Source of the DNA: Mesorhizobium sp. WSM4311
GTDB lineage: Bacteria > Pseudomonadota > Alphaproteobacteria > Rhizobiales > Rhizobiaceae
Assembly (NCBI RefSeq): GCF_002295115.1
Contig: NZ_NSFV01000022.1
Location: 1 to 64,000 of the forward strand
Reading direction: 5' to 3'
Length of the DNA: 64,000 nt
The notes below the pieces were generated by a model. That model was given only the letters and a program-made list of their open reading frames with translations. It searched no databases and had not been told where the DNA came from. Made by a program: the position numbers and the translations under genes. Below are positions 54,488 to 63,989 of this stretch, piece by piece; the stretch's first letter is position 1; each line of letters opens with the position of its first letter.

Positions 54488-55452
54488 GCTCTCATCCCGA
54501 GGCCGACCACCGGCGGCGTGTCATGCTGCGCACCGCCATGGGTCCGGCAATCACCGAAGCCCTGGCCGATCCGTCCGTCATCGAGGTGATGGTCAATCCC
54601 GACGGCGCGCTGCGACTCGACCGGTTAGGCGAAGGTCGGGTCGATACCGACGTTCACATGCACCCGTCCGAGGCAGAACGTATCATCCGCCTGGTTGCTT
54701 CGCACGTGCGCGCCGAGGCGCACGCCGACAACCCGATCGTCAGTGCCGAATTGCCGTCTGGCGAACGCTTCGAAGGCCTGCTGCCACCTGTGGTGTTGGC
54801 GCCATGTTTTGCCATCCGCAAGCCCGCCGCGAAAGTCTACACCCTGGCCGACTATGTTGCCGAACGCATCATGCTGCCGCTGCAGGCCGATGCGCTGAAA
54901 AAGGCCGTCCGCGAGCGGCGCAACATGCTGATCGCCGGCGGCACTTCCTCGGGGAAGACAACACTCGCCAACGCTCTGCTGGCTGAAGTCGCCGAATGCG
55001 ACGATCGGGTGATCCTGATCGAGGACACACGCGAACTGCAGTGCGCGGCCAGGGACTGCGTTGCCCTGAGAACAAGGCGGGGCTCGGTCACCCTTGCCGA
55101 TCTCGTGCGCTCGACGCTGAGGCTCAGGCCGGACCGCATCATCGTGGGCGAGGTGAGGGGCGCGGAAGCGCTCGACATGCTGAAGGCATGGAACACCGGG
55201 CACCCAGGCGGCATCGCTACCGTACACGCCAATTCCGCGCGCTCGGCTCTCTATCGCATTGAGCAACTCGCCCAGGAAGCGGTGGTCACCGTTCCCCGCC
55301 GGCTCATCGCTGAGGCGATAGATCTGATCGTCTTCATAGCGGGACGCGGCTCGTCGCGCCACATCGACGCAATCGCCGAGGTCACCGGTCTCGACGGCAG
55401 CGGCGATTACGCCGTTGCCCCGCTCACGCTTTCGCAACTCCAGCAGCTTTGA
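54484..55452 (+). CDS. trbB: TrbB, conjugation ATPase (VirB11-like)
   Basis: A 322-residue hexameric secretion ATPase. Walker A region LIAGGTSSGKTTLANAL, Asp box VILIEDTRELQC, Walker B RPDRIIVGEVRGAEALDML, and His box NTGHPGGIATVHANSA are all intact. It would power pilus and channel assembly at the inner membrane. First trb gene, 4-nt overlap with the CopG-like gene. Confidence 0.95.
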   Translation: MSSHPEADHRRRVMLRTAMGPAITEALADPSVIEVMVNPDGALRLDRLGEGRVDTDVHMHPSEAERIIRLVASHVRAEAHADNPIVSAELPSGERFEGLLPPVVLAPCFAIRKPAAKVYTLADYVAERIMLPLQADALKKAVRERRNMLIAGGTSSGKTTLANALLAEVAECDDRVILIEDTRELQCAARDCVALRTRRGSVTLADLVRSTLRLRPDRIIVGEVRGAEALDMLKAWNTGHPGGIATVHANSARSALYRIEQLAQEAVVTVPRRLIAEAIDLIVFIAGRGSSRHIDAIAEVTGLDGSGDYAVAPLTLSQLQQL

Positions 55453-55464
55453 AAGGCCTTCCTC

Positions 55465-55773
55465 ATGCGCAAGAAGCTTCGCTTTCTTTCGTCCACAGCG
55501 CTCGCGTTTCTTATCACGGCCCCGGTTTATGCCGCCGGCTCCGGCATGCCGTGGGAGCAGCCGCTGCAGCAGATCCTGGAGTCCGTGCAGGGACCGGTCG
55601 CCAAGATCGTTGCGGTGATCATCATTATCACCACCGGCCTGACGCTTGCCTTCGGCGACACCGCCGGTGGTTTTCGGCGCCTGATTCAGATCGTCTTCGG
55701 TCTGTCGATCGCCTTCGCGGCATCGAGCTTCTTCCTCTCCTTCTTCTCCTTCGGTGGTGGGGCGCTCGTCTGA
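55465..55773 (+). CDS. trbC: TrbC, conjugative pilin
   Basis: A 102-residue VirB2/TrbC pilin precursor. Signal segment LSSTALAFLITAPVYAAGSG is followed by two hydrophobic helices (VAKIVAVIIIITTGLTLAFG and LIQIVFGLSIAFAASSFFLS). The mature pilin may be processed or cyclised by TraF. It overlaps trbD by 1 nt. Confidence 0.92.
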   Translation: MRKKLRFLSSTALAFLITAPVYAAGSGMPWEQPLQQILESVQGPVAKIVAVIIIITTGLTLAFGDTAGGFRRLIQIVFGLSIAFAASSFFLSFFSFGGGALV

Positions 55774-56045
55774 TGGCCGCCGGGGAGCAGCATATCGAGG
55801 GCTTCGCAGTACCGGTCCACCGGGCGCTGACCGAGCCGATCCTGCTCGGCGGGGCTCCGCGCGCGGTGGCGATCCTCAACGGTACAGTGGCCGCGGCCAT
55901 TGGCTTCGGCTTGCAGCAATGGATTGCTGGTCTGGTGCTTTGGATCGCAGGCCACTCGTTAGCGGTGTTTGCCGCAAGACGCGATCCGGACTTCGCCAGC
56001 GTGCTTGTGCGCCACCTACGTCTGAAGGGGTGGCTTGCATGCTGA
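55773..56045 (+). CDS. trbD: TrbD, conjugal transfer protein (VirB3-like)
   Basis: About 90 residues from the ATG at 55773 (MAAGEQHIEGFAVPVHRALTE). Motif PILLGGAPRAVAILNGT and two membrane segments mark VirB3/TrbD. It anchors the TrbE ATPase. The 3' end overlaps trbE by 7 nt. Confidence 0.92.
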   Translation: MAAGEQHIEGFAVPVHRALTEPILLGGAPRAVAILNGTVAAAIGFGLQQWIAGLVLWIAGHSLAVFAARRDPDFASVLVRHLRLKGWLAC

Positions 56046-58489
56046 ACCTTTCGGAATATCGAAGCAAAGCCGACCGGCTTGCCGACCATCTACCCTGGGC
56101 TGCCTTGGTGGCGCCCGGCATCGTGCTCAACAAGGACGGCAGCTTTCAGCGGACGTTGCGGTTCCGCGGCCCGGATCTCGAAAGTGCGACGGAGGCTGAA
56201 CTCGTCGGCATTTGCGCCCGGGCGAACAATGCTCTCAGACGCCTTGGCTCTGGCTGGGCATTGTTCTTTGAGGCCGAGCGCACAGAAGCGCTGGGCTATC
56301 CGAACTCGCATTTTCCTGACGCCGCGTCGTGGCTGGTCGACGAAGAACGCCGCGCTGCTTTCGAGGGGAAGGTAGCGCACTACGAGAGCCGCTATCATCT
56401 GACCTTGGTGTTTATGCCACCGCCGGACGCCCAGGCGCGCGCAGAAAGCACGCTCGTCGACTCTCATTATTCCCGAGGAGAAAGAGACTGGCGCCAGGAT
56501 CTGGCGAGGTTCCGTGACGAGACCAACCGCGTGCTCGATCTCTTCTCGGGTTTCATGTCCGAAGTACGCGTCCTCGATGATGCTCAGACGTTGACCTACC
56601 TCCACGGCACGATTTCGCCTCGTCGCCATCCTATCATGGCCCCGGAAACGCCGATATATCTGGATGCAATCCTGGTCGATGCGCCGCTTACCGGTGGCCT
56701 GGAGCCGATGCTGGGTGAGCAGCATCTTCGCACACTGACCATCCTCGGCTTTCCGAACCTCACCCGGCCCGGAATCCTCGATACCCTCAATCATCAGGAT
56801 TTCGCCTATCGCTGGATGACGCGCTTCATTCCGCTCGAGAAAACGGAAGCCACGAAGACGCTGACGCGATTGCGCCGGCAGTGGTTTGCCAAGCGCAAAT
56901 CGATCGTGGCAATCCTACGCGAGGTCATTACCAACGAGCCGGTCCCGCTTGTCGATAGCGATGCCGACAACAAGGCGCTCGATGCCGACGAAGCCCTTCA
57001 GGCATTGGGCGGTGATCATGTGAGTTTCGGCTATCTCACCACCACCGTGACGGTGTGGGGCGAGGATCGCCAAGCCGCTGCAGAGAAGCTTCGCGCGGTC
57101 GAGCGCATCATCAATGGGCTCGGCTTCACCACGATCCGAGAAGGCGTCAATGCGGTCGAGGCTTGGCTCGGCTCATTGCCTGGCCATGTCTACGCTAACG
57201 TTCGCCAACCGCTCGTTCATACATTGAACCTTGCCCATCTCATGCCGCTGTCGTCGGTTTGGGCCGGTCCTGCGACAAACGAGCATCTCGCGAAAGTCAC
57301 CCAAACCGAAGCGCCACCGCTTTTCGTTGCCGAGACCAGTGGGTCGACACCGTTTCGGCTTTCCACCCACGTCGAAGATGTCGGCCACATGCTGGTTGTT
57401 GGTCCGACCGGCGCCGGCAAGTCGGTTCTGCTTGCTCTGATTGCTCTGCAGTTCAGGCGCTACGCCGGCGCCCAGGTTTATGTCTTCGACAAAGGCAATT
57501 CGGCCCGTGCTGCAACACTTGCCATGGGTGGAGAACACCACGCGCTAGGAGCGGACGGTTCCCTTGCCTTTCAGCCACTGCGCAGCATCAACGACCAGGC
57601 TAGCCGAAGCTGGGCGGCCGAATGGATCGCCAGCCTTGTTGCCCACGAGAACGTCACCGTCACGCCGGAGGTGAAGGAGGCTATTTGGTCAGCGCTGGCC
57701 AGCCTTGCCACCGCGCCGGCGCAGGAACGCACACTGACCGGTCTTTCGGTCCTGCTTCAATCCAATGCGCTGAAGACCGCATTGATGCCCTACACGCTCG
57801 ACGGTCCCTTCGGCCGCCTGCTCGATGCCGATCATGATGGGCTGGCCTTGTCGGATGTGCAGTGTTTCGAGACCGAGGAGTTAATGCACAGCCAAAGCGC
57901 TTTGCTGCCGGTGCTTACCTATCTGTTCCAGCGACTTGAGGAACGGTTCGACGGACGGCCCACGCTGATCATGCTCGACGAGGCGTGGGTCTATCTCGAC
58001 AATCCGCTGTTCGCCGCCCGCATCCGCGAATGGCTGAAGGTGCTGCGAAAGAAGAACGTGTCGGTTGTCTTCGCTACGCAGTCGCTGGCTGATATCGCGG
58101 GCTCTGGCATAGCGCCGGCAATCATCGAAAGCTGCCCGCAGCGCATTTTCCTTCCCAATGATCGTGCCGTGGAACCCCAGGCGCGCACAGCCTACGAGCG
58201 CTTCGGTTTAAGCGAGCGGCAGATCGAATTGATCGCCCGCGCCACGCCGAAGCGTCAGTATTATCTGCAATCGCGCCGCGGCAACCGTCTGTTCGAGCTC
58301 GAGCTTGGCCCCATCGCTCTTGCGCTTTGCGGTGCTTCCGATCCGGCCACGCAGACTCTGATCGACAGGATCATGTCCGAAGACGGGCAAGGCAGCTTTG
58401 CCTCGCAGTTCCTGATCGCGCGCGGCCTCGATTGGGCCGGCGAACTTCTCAAGCAATTCCCTCAACCAGACAAGGAGCAATTCTCATGA
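56039..58489 (+). CDS. trbE: TrbE, conjugation ATPase (VirB4-like)
   Basis: An 816-residue ATPase. N-terminal CagE/TrbE part begins MLNLSEYRSKADRLADHLPW. The ATPase core has Walker A VVGPTGAGKSVLLALI, Walker B PTLIMLDEAWVYLDN, and VVFATQSLADIAGSG. It would drive pilin extraction and DNA transfer. Overlaps trbD by 7 nt and trbJ by 4 nt. Confidence 0.95.
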   Translation: MLNLSEYRSKADRLADHLPWAALVAPGIVLNKDGSFQRTLRFRGPDLESATEAELVGICARANNALRRLGSGWALFFEAERTEALGYPNSHFPDAASWLVDEERRAAFEGKVAHYESRYHLTLVFMPPPDAQARAESTLVDSHYSRGERDWRQDLARFRDETNRVLDLFSGFMSEVRVLDDAQTLTYLHGTISPRRHPIMAPETPIYLDAILVDAPLTGGLEPMLGEQHLRTLTILGFPNLTRPGILDTLNHQDFAYRWMTRFIPLEKTEATKTLTRLRRQWFAKRKSIVAILREVITNEPVPLVDSDADNKALDADEALQALGGDHVSFGYLTTTVTVWGEDRQAAAEKLRAVERIINGLGFTTIREGVNAVEAWLGSLPGHVYANVRQPLVHTLNLAHLMPLSSVWAGPATNEHLAKVTQTEAPPLFVAETSGSTPFRLSTHVEDVGHMLVVGPTGAGKSVLLALIALQFRRYAGAQVYVFDKGNSARAATLAMGGEHHALGADGSLAFQPLRSINDQASRSWAAEWIASLVAHENVTVTPEVKEAIWSALASLATAPAQERTLTGLSVLLQSNALKTALMPYTLDGPFGRLLDADHDGLALSDVQCFETEELMHSQSALLPVLTYLFQRLEERFDGRPTLIMLDEAWVYLDNPLFAARIREWLKVLRKKNVSVVFATQSLADIAGSGIAPAIIESCPQRIFLPNDRAVEPQARTAYERFGLSERQIELIARATPKRQYYLQSRRGNRLFELELGPIALALCGASDPATQTLIDRIMSEDGQGSFASQFLIARGLDWAGELLKQFPQPDKEQFS

Positions 58490-59211
58490 TGCGGCGACGC
58501 CTTCTCTCCGGCCTGATCACCGTTTCCCTGATCGCCAAGCCTATGGCCGACTATGTGCAGCCCGCCTACGCCCTTATCGTGTTCGATCCGTCCAATTATG
58601 CGCAGAACGTGCTGACGGCCGCGCGCGCATTGGAGCAGATCAACAACCAGATCCAGTCGCTGCAGAATCAGGCGACCATGCTGCAGAACATGGCGCGCAA
58701 TCTTCAGCGTCTGGATTTCTCTTCCGTTGGCCAACTCACCGGTTCGCTCCATCGCATCGACGGCTTGATGGACCAGGCGAGTGGCCTCAGCTTTGATCTG
58801 GGCAAGCTTCAAGACCAGTGGCGCAGCCAATATCCGGAAAGCTACGACGCCACGATCAAAGTCAGCGATGTGGCGAGTGCTGCGCGGGAGCGTTGGCAAA
58901 CCGCCATGCAGGCGTTCCGCCAGACCATGGGTGTCCAGTCGCAAATCGTCGAGAACGTCCGCGCCGACGGCGATCTGCTCGCCGATCTCGTCAACCGCAG
59001 CCAAGGGGCGGCCGGTGCGCTTCAGGCAAGCCAGGCCACCAACCAGCTGATGGCGCTTTCGACAAAACAGCAGATGCAGATCCAGACGCTGCTCGCAACG
59101 CAGTTTCGAGCTGAGGCCGAGGATGCCGCCCGCAAGGCCCAGTCAGACGAAGCCGCCCGCGAGATGACGAAGCGATTCTTGGGTACCGGCTCGGCTTATC
59201 CCGGCAATTAA
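58486..59211 (+). CDS. trbJ: TrbJ, conjugal transfer protein (VirB5-like)
   Basis: A 241-residue exported protein. Signal peptide RRLLSGLITVSLIAKPMADY, then VFDPSNYAQNVLTAARALEQ and INNQIQSLQNQATMLQNM, a long coiled-coil region usual for TrbJ. ATG at 58486 has AAGGAG 8 nt upstream, inside trbE. Minor pilus component that may meet the recipient cell. Confidence 0.92.
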   Translation: MMRRRLLSGLITVSLIAKPMADYVQPAYALIVFDPSNYAQNVLTAARALEQINNQIQSLQNQATMLQNMARNLQRLDFSSVGQLTGSLHRIDGLMDQASGLSFDLGKLQDQWRSQYPESYDATIKVSDVASAARERWQTAMQAFRQTMGVQSQIVENVRADGDLLADLVNRSQGAAGALQASQATNQLMALSTKQQMQIQTLLATQFRAEAEDAARKAQSDEAAREMTKRFLGTGSAYPGN

Positions 59212-59244
59212 TCACGAGTTCATCACGACGAGAAAGGCAGCGGC

Positions 59245-60567
59245 ATGAACGACCTTGGCGTCATCGATCGCTTCATGGAGACCTTCATCCGCTACATCGA
59301 CAGCGGGTTCGGTCTGCTATCGGGCGACCTCGCCTTCCTCACTACCATTCTGATCGGCATTGACATCACACTTGCCGGCCTGGCGTGGGCGCTCGGCGAC
59401 GAAACCAGCGTTCTCGGCCGGCTTGTCCGCAAGGTGCTCTATGTTGGCGTCTTCGCCTTCATTCTGAACAATTTCAAGAACCTCGCCGATATCGTTTATC
59501 GTTCTTTTGCCGGTCTCGGGATTAAGGCGTCGGCCGGCAATCTGTCGGCAGACAATCTCTTGCGCCCGGGCCGCATTGCCGCGACCGGTTTCGAAGGTGC
59601 TTGGCCAATGCTTGACCAAGCCAGTCAGCTCCTGGGCTTCCCGGAAATCTTCGGCAACGCACTGACCATCTTCGTGCTGCTGATGGCCTGGTTCCTGGTC
59701 ATCATCGCCTTCTTCATCCTTTCCATCCAGCTTTTCATCACCATCCTTGAGTTCAAGCTCACCACGCTGGCAGGTTTTGTTTTGGTTCCATTCGCACTTT
59801 GGAACCGTTCAGCGTTCCTGGCCGAACGCGTGCTCGGCCATGTTATCTCGTCAGGCATCAAGGTGATGGTGCTCGCCGTCATTGTCGGTATCGGCTCCAC
59901 GCTCTTCGGGGAGTTCGCTTCCGCATTGCAAGGCAAGGAGCCGGATCTTGCCGGTGCCATGTCCCAGGTACTGGGCGCACTGGCATTGCTTGGCCTTGGC
60001 ATTTTTGGGCCGGGGATCGCGTCGGGTCTTGTCTCAGGCGCACCGCAGCTTGGGGCGGGCGCCGCCCTCGGCACGACCGCGGCGGCAGCGGGTGTATCAC
60101 TCGTTGCTGGAGGCACAGCATTTGCTGGCGCGCGTATGGCAACCAGCGGCGGTGTCGCCGCCATCCGAGCCGGCACAACAATGGGATCGGCTGCTTCCAC
60201 GTCATGGCAGATCGGGCGCGCAACCTCGCCCGACGCTGGCCTCTCCGGTGTGGCTGCTGGAATGCATGGTGTAACCAGTGCAGCTGGCGGCGCCGCTATA
60301 CGCATAGCGCGATCCGCCACTGCAAGTGTTGGGCGCAACGCCGATGCCGGGCGCGATGCCGCGTGGACCGCGACCGGCGGCACGCCGACAGCGCCAATGA
60401 CCGAACGCTCTGCCGGTTCGGCCACTGTTTCGGCGCCGACGTGGGCAAGGCGCCTACGTTCTGAACAGACCGCCCGTGCAAATCGCCACGCTGCCATGCA
60501 AGCTGTCCGAGACGGAGACCGGCCGGGAGGCAGCGCCACCCCCTCTCTCAACGACAAGGATGACTAG
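59245..60567 (+). CDS. trbL: TrbL, conjugal transfer membrane protein (VirB6-like)
   Basis: A 440-residue polytopic protein: about six hydrophobic segments between residues 25 and 260 (for example LAFLTTILIGIDITLAGLAW and LTIFVLLMAWFLVIIAFFIL), then an Ala/Gly/Thr-rich tail. It follows trbJ by 33 bp. trbK, the entry-exclusion lipoprotein gene usually found between trbJ and trbL in plasmids, is missing here. The AGAAAGGCAG segment precedes the ATG. Confidence 0.92.
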   Translation: MNDLGVIDRFMETFIRYIDSGFGLLSGDLAFLTTILIGIDITLAGLAWALGDETSVLGRLVRKVLYVGVFAFILNNFKNLADIVYRSFAGLGIKASAGNLSADNLLRPGRIAATGFEGAWPMLDQASQLLGFPEIFGNALTIFVLLMAWFLVIIAFFILSIQLFITILEFKLTTLAGFVLVPFALWNRSAFLAERVLGHVISSGIKVMVLAVIVGIGSTLFGEFASALQGKEPDLAGAMSQVLGALALLGLGIFGPGIASGLVSGAPQLGAGAALGTTAAAAGVSLVAGGTAFAGARMATSGGVAAIRAGTTMGSAASTSWQIGRATSPDAGLSGVAAGMHGVTSAAGGAAIRIARSATASVGRNADAGRDAAWTATGGTPTAPMTERSAGSATVSAPTWARRLRSEQTARANRHAAMQAVRDGDRPGGSATPSLNDKDD

Positions 60568-61299
60568 ATGCTCTTCAAGCGACCCGTGCACCGTTACGGC
60601 AAAACACCCGAACCGGTCACGCCGTATCAAAAAGCCGCCCAGCTGTGGGACGAGCGCATCGGCTCATCTCGACTGCAGGCCAGGAACTGGCGGATCATGG
60701 CCCTTGGCTGCCTGGCCTTGGCGACCGGGCTTTCCGGCGGACTCGTATGGCAGTCGATGCAAAGCCGTGTCGTGCCTTATGTCGTCGAGGTCGATGGCTT
60801 CGGCGAGACGCGCGCCGTCGCGCCGGCGATCCGGAATTATGAGCCCTCGGATGCTCAGATCGCCTGGCATCTCGGCCGCTTCATCCAGAATGTCCGTTCC
60901 GTTTCCACCGATCCGGTTTTGGTACGGCAGAACTGGTTGGCAGCGTACGACTTTGCTAGCGATCGCGCAGCGCTCTTCCTCAACGAATACGCCAAGGCGA
61001 ACGACCCCTTCGGTCAGATCGGAACGCGCAGTGTTTCGGTACAGGTCACCAGCGTGGTCAGAGCCTCCGAAAGTTCATTCCAGGTCAAATGGACCGAGCA
61101 GGTGTTTGAGCGCGGAAGCCTTGCCAGCACGATGCGCTGGACTGCGATCCTCACGATCGTGATTCGCTCGCCAAGCAATACGGATCAGCTGCGCAAGAAT
61201 CCGCTCGGCGTCTTCATCAATGCCATTGACTGGTCACGCGAGCTCGACAGCGCCGTCCCAACCCCCCTTTCTCCGACGGAGTCCACCAATGAAAGGTAA
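60568..61299 (+). CDS. trbF: TrbF, conjugal transfer protein (VirB8-like)
   Basis: A 243-residue bitopic protein. The N-terminus (NPYQKAAQLWDERIGSSRLQ-like, here TPYQKAAQLWDERIGSS) precedes one membrane segment (MALGCLALATGLSGGLVW). The periplasmic VirB8-like domain has VVPYVVEVDGFGETR and DPFGQIGTRSVSVQV. It follows trbL directly with no gap. Confidence 0.93.
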   Translation: MLFKRPVHRYGKTPEPVTPYQKAAQLWDERIGSSRLQARNWRIMALGCLALATGLSGGLVWQSMQSRVVPYVVEVDGFGETRAVAPAIRNYEPSDAQIAWHLGRFIQNVRSVSTDPVLVRQNWLAAYDFASDRAALFLNEYAKANDPFGQIGTRSVSVQVTSVVRASESSFQVKWTEQVFERGSLASTMRWTAILTIVIRSPSNTDQLRKNPLGVFINAIDWSRELDSAVPTPLSPTESTNER

Positions 61300-62326
61300 A
61301 ATGTCACCGATTCGTGCCGTGCTGATCCTATCGGTGTCGGCAGCGGTCGTTTCCGCTTGTGCATCGAAGAAGGTGCCGCCGCCTGAGATTTCCTATGACG
61401 CTGCCGACTTCAAACCGGCCGCGATCGAAAAGGCGCCGGAGAGGCCGATTAGAATTGTCGAGGTGCCAAAACCACTGCCGCTGCCTGGCCAAATGCAGCC
61501 CGAGCCCGGCAAGGCCGAGGACAAGCGCCCCCCTGAAGAACGCGTCGCTGATGCCAACAAAGCCGCGACCCAGCAACCCACCAAGTACGGGTATGTTAAT
61601 GCCGTGCAAGTCTACCCCTTCACCGATGGCGCGCTTTATCAACTCTATGCCGCGCCGGAGCGCGTGACCGACATCGCTCTGCAGCCGGGCGAGAAACTAA
61701 CCGCCGTGTCGGCTGGCGACACCGTGCGCTGGGTCATTGGCGATACCGCAAGCGGCACCGGTGACAATCAGCGCACCCATGTTCTGGTAAAACCCTTCGC
61801 GCCGGGTCTTGCCACCAATGTCGTCATTACGACGGACCGGCGGACCTATCATTTGCAGCTTCAAAGCACCGAGAAGACCGCAATGGCGGCAATCTCCTGG
61901 ACCTACAGCCAAGACCAGATCATCGCGCTTCGCCAGCGCAATGCTCAAGCCGAGGCAGTTACACCGGTCGCGTCGAATATCGCGCTCGAAAACCTTCGCT
62001 TTCGCTACTCAATCAGTGGCGACACACCGCCCTGGAGACCGACGCGAGCCTTCGACGACGGCAGCAAGGTCTATATTGAGTTCCCTCGTCGCATAGATCA
62101 GGGCGAGGCGCCACCACTCTTCATCGTCGGCGCAGATGGGAGCAGCGAGCTCGTCAACTATCGCGTGCGCGGCAACTATTACATCGTCGATCGGCTCTTC
62201 GCCGCGGCCGAACTTCGCCTCGGCACCAAGCGGCAGCAGGTGATCCGCATCAGCAGGATTGACGGCAGGCAACCGCAACGGCGGATCTCGCTCTTTCGCG
62301 GCAGCCGGCGAGGTGAGGACTCATGA
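61289..62326 (+). CDS. trbG: TrbG, conjugal transfer lipoprotein (VirB9-like)
   Basis: About 345 residues from the ATG at 61289, overlapping trbF by 11 nt; a second ATG at 61301 is equally possible. Lipobox-like VVSACAS ends the signal segment. The VirB9 domain carries YGYVNAVQVYPFTDGALYQL, ITTDRRTYHLQLQST and FAAAELRLGTKRQQVIRI. It forms the outer part of the mating channel. Overlaps trbI by 4 nt. Confidence 0.93.
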   Translation: MKGKMSPIRAVLILSVSAAVVSACASKKVPPPEISYDAADFKPAAIEKAPERPIRIVEVPKPLPLPGQMQPEPGKAEDKRPPEERVADANKAATQQPTKYGYVNAVQVYPFTDGALYQLYAAPERVTDIALQPGEKLTAVSAGDTVRWVIGDTASGTGDNQRTHVLVKPFAPGLATNVVITTDRRTYHLQLQSTEKTAMAAISWTYSQDQIIALRQRNAQAEAVTPVASNIALENLRFRYSISGDTPPWRPTRAFDDGSKVYIEFPRRIDQGEAPPLFIVGADGSSELVNYRVRGNYYIVDRLFAAAELRLGTKRQQVIRISRIDGRQPQRRISLFRGSRRGEDS

Positions 62327-63537
62327 TCGAAAATTCCCGCTCTGGCATCCCGCCGAAACTGGATCCCGAGGAACTGCAGCTTCGGGCCTCTCCCCGCCGC
62401 GTGGTGCGGTTCAGGCGCGGTGTGATCATCGCGATCGCAGCGCTCGGATCCGGCGCTGTCTTCGGCGTTACCATGATCGCCCTCCAGGGGCCGGCCCTTC
62501 GCATCAGGGATCAGGCGGAAGATCTCTACAACACTGAGCGCAAACCAACCGCCGAGGGGCTCGATACGCTTCCCCATGACTATTCCGGCATGAAGCCGAA
62601 GCCTCCCGTCCTTGGGCTACCTTTGCCGGGCGACCTCGGCCGCCCCATCCTCGAGCGGCAGCGCCAGCTCGGCATCGTGCCGGGCCAAGACATCTCGGCC
62701 GAGGAGCAGCGTCTAGCGCAGCAGGCGATCGAAGCGCGTGAATCGCGGGTGCTTTTCCGCGTCGAAAATCGAGCTCAAAAGACAGATGTCGGAGAGAGCG
62801 TGCAAACTGCTCAGCATCCATTTGAGGCGCTTCCCCAATCCGAAGCAGGACGCGCGTCAGCCTCGGTGGCGGCGGCGGAAGGCGACCAGAACAATCAGCA
62901 GCGAAAGCTTGATTTTCTCAGCCAGCGGAGCACTGGCGGGATCTACAATCCGCATGCGCTGCAGACGCCGATCTCGCCATATCAACTGATGGCTGGCAGC
63001 GTGATTGCCGCCAGCCTGATCACCGGCATCAATTCCGATTTGCCGGGCCTTGTCGTCGCGCAAGTCACCGAAAATGTGCACGACACGGTCACGGGCAACA
63101 TATTGCTGATTCCGCAGGGCTCACGTCTTATCGGCGTCTACGACAGCGTCGTCGCGTTCGGGCAAAAGCGAGCGCTGCTGGTCTGGCAGCGCATTCTGCT
63201 GCCCGACGGCTCGTCGGCCGAAATCGACAATCTGCCCGCGAGCGACACCGCCGGCTACGCAGGGCTGGAAGACGAAGTCGATTTCCACACTTGGCAGATG
63301 ATCAAGGGAGTGGCGCTTGCCACATTGCTCGGTGTCGGCACAGAATTCAGCCTCGGCGAAAACGAGAGCGATCTGGTCAAGGCGATCCGGGAATCAGCCC
63401 AGCAGAACGCCAGTCGAGCCGGCCAGCGCATCACCGAAAAAAACCTCAATATCCAGCCCACCATCGTCGTCCGCCCAGGTTGGCCACTGCGCGTCATCGT
63501 GCACAAGGACATCGTGCTGCGGCCATACGCCAGTTGA
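62323..63537 (+). CDS. trbI: TrbI, conjugal transfer protein (VirB10-like)
   Basis: A 404-residue protein with one N-terminal membrane helix (GVIIAIAALGSGAVFGVTMI), a proline-rich periplasmic part, and the VirB10 barrel: SPYQLMAGSVIAASLITGIN, GNILLIPQGSRLIGVYDS, and the C-terminal NIQPTIVVRPGWPLRVIVHK. It spans the envelope of the mating channel. Last of the trb genes proper. Confidence 0.94.
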   Translation: MIENSRSGIPPKLDPEELQLRASPRRVVRFRRGVIIAIAALGSGAVFGVTMIALQGPALRIRDQAEDLYNTERKPTAEGLDTLPHDYSGMKPKPPVLGLPLPGDLGRPILERQRQLGIVPGQDISAEEQRLAQQAIEARESRVLFRVENRAQKTDVGESVQTAQHPFEALPQSEAGRASASVAAAEGDQNNQQRKLDFLSQRSTGGIYNPHALQTPISPYQLMAGSVIAASLITGINSDLPGLVVAQVTENVHDTVTGNILLIPQGSRLIGVYDSVVAFGQKRALLVWQRILLPDGSSAEIDNLPASDTAGYAGLEDEVDFHTWQMIKGVALATLLGVGTEFSLGENESDLVKAIRESAQQNASRAGQRITEKNLNIQPTIVVRPGWPLRVIVHKDIVLRPYAS

Positions 63538-63549
63538 GCAGGAGTTATC

Positions 63550-63792
63550 ATGGCTGACCTGAAACTTGGAAAACTTCCGGACCGAACAGCTTCGAAGATC
63601 ACCATTACCGTCAGCGCGGAGCTGAGCCAAACACTCAAGGAGTATGCTGCACTTTACCGTCAGACCTATGGTCAGTCTGAAACCGTGGCAGAACTCATCC
63701 CTTTCATGCTGGCGGCGTTTCTGGAAGGCGACCGAGCCTTTGCCAAGGCCAGAAAGGAACGTCTGCCGACGGAGCTTGCCGGAAAATCGTGA
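63550..63792 (+). CDS. DUF2274 family protein
   Basis: An 80-residue protein starting MADLKLGKLPDRTASKITIT with VSAELSQTLKEYAALYRQTY. The pattern ends LIPFMLAAFLEGDRAFAKAR. DUF2274 genes regularly follow trbI in rhizobial conjugative elements; the function is unknown, possibly an RHH-like DNA-binding protein. GGAGTT precedes the ATG. Confidence 0.85.
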   Translation: MADLKLGKLPDRTASKITITVSAELSQTLKEYAALYRQTYGQSETVAELIPFMLAAFLEGDRAFAKARKERLPTELAGKS

Positions 63793-63989
63793 CTCCTCCG
63801 CTAGGGCAGCTGGAACATTGCCTAGCTGTCGCGACCTACCTGCTCCTCGCGAAGCATAGGATCAAACACCTTGGAATGCAGGTATGCGCAAGAGATGATG
63901 TGGAAGGAGATACCGCGCAACAGCCTAAGTTTGCATTTTCGATTTGGTCGGCCGTGAACTATCCGCAAGCCATTGATCTGGCCTGTTGA
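63789..63989 (+). CDS. Short hypothetical frame after DUF2274
   Basis: A 66-residue frame starting with GTG and overlapping the DUF2274 gene by 4 nt (GTGA). I recognise no domain. It may be a small gene of the transfer operon or a chance frame. Confidence 0.3.
   Translation: MTPPLGQLEHCLAVATYLLLAKHRIKHLGMQVCARDDVEGDTAQQPKFAFSIWSAVNYPQAIDLAC

Noticed and set aside
59625..60557. 310-residue frame antisense to trbL
   Set aside because: Shadow frame over a gene in a coherent trb operon; no motif.
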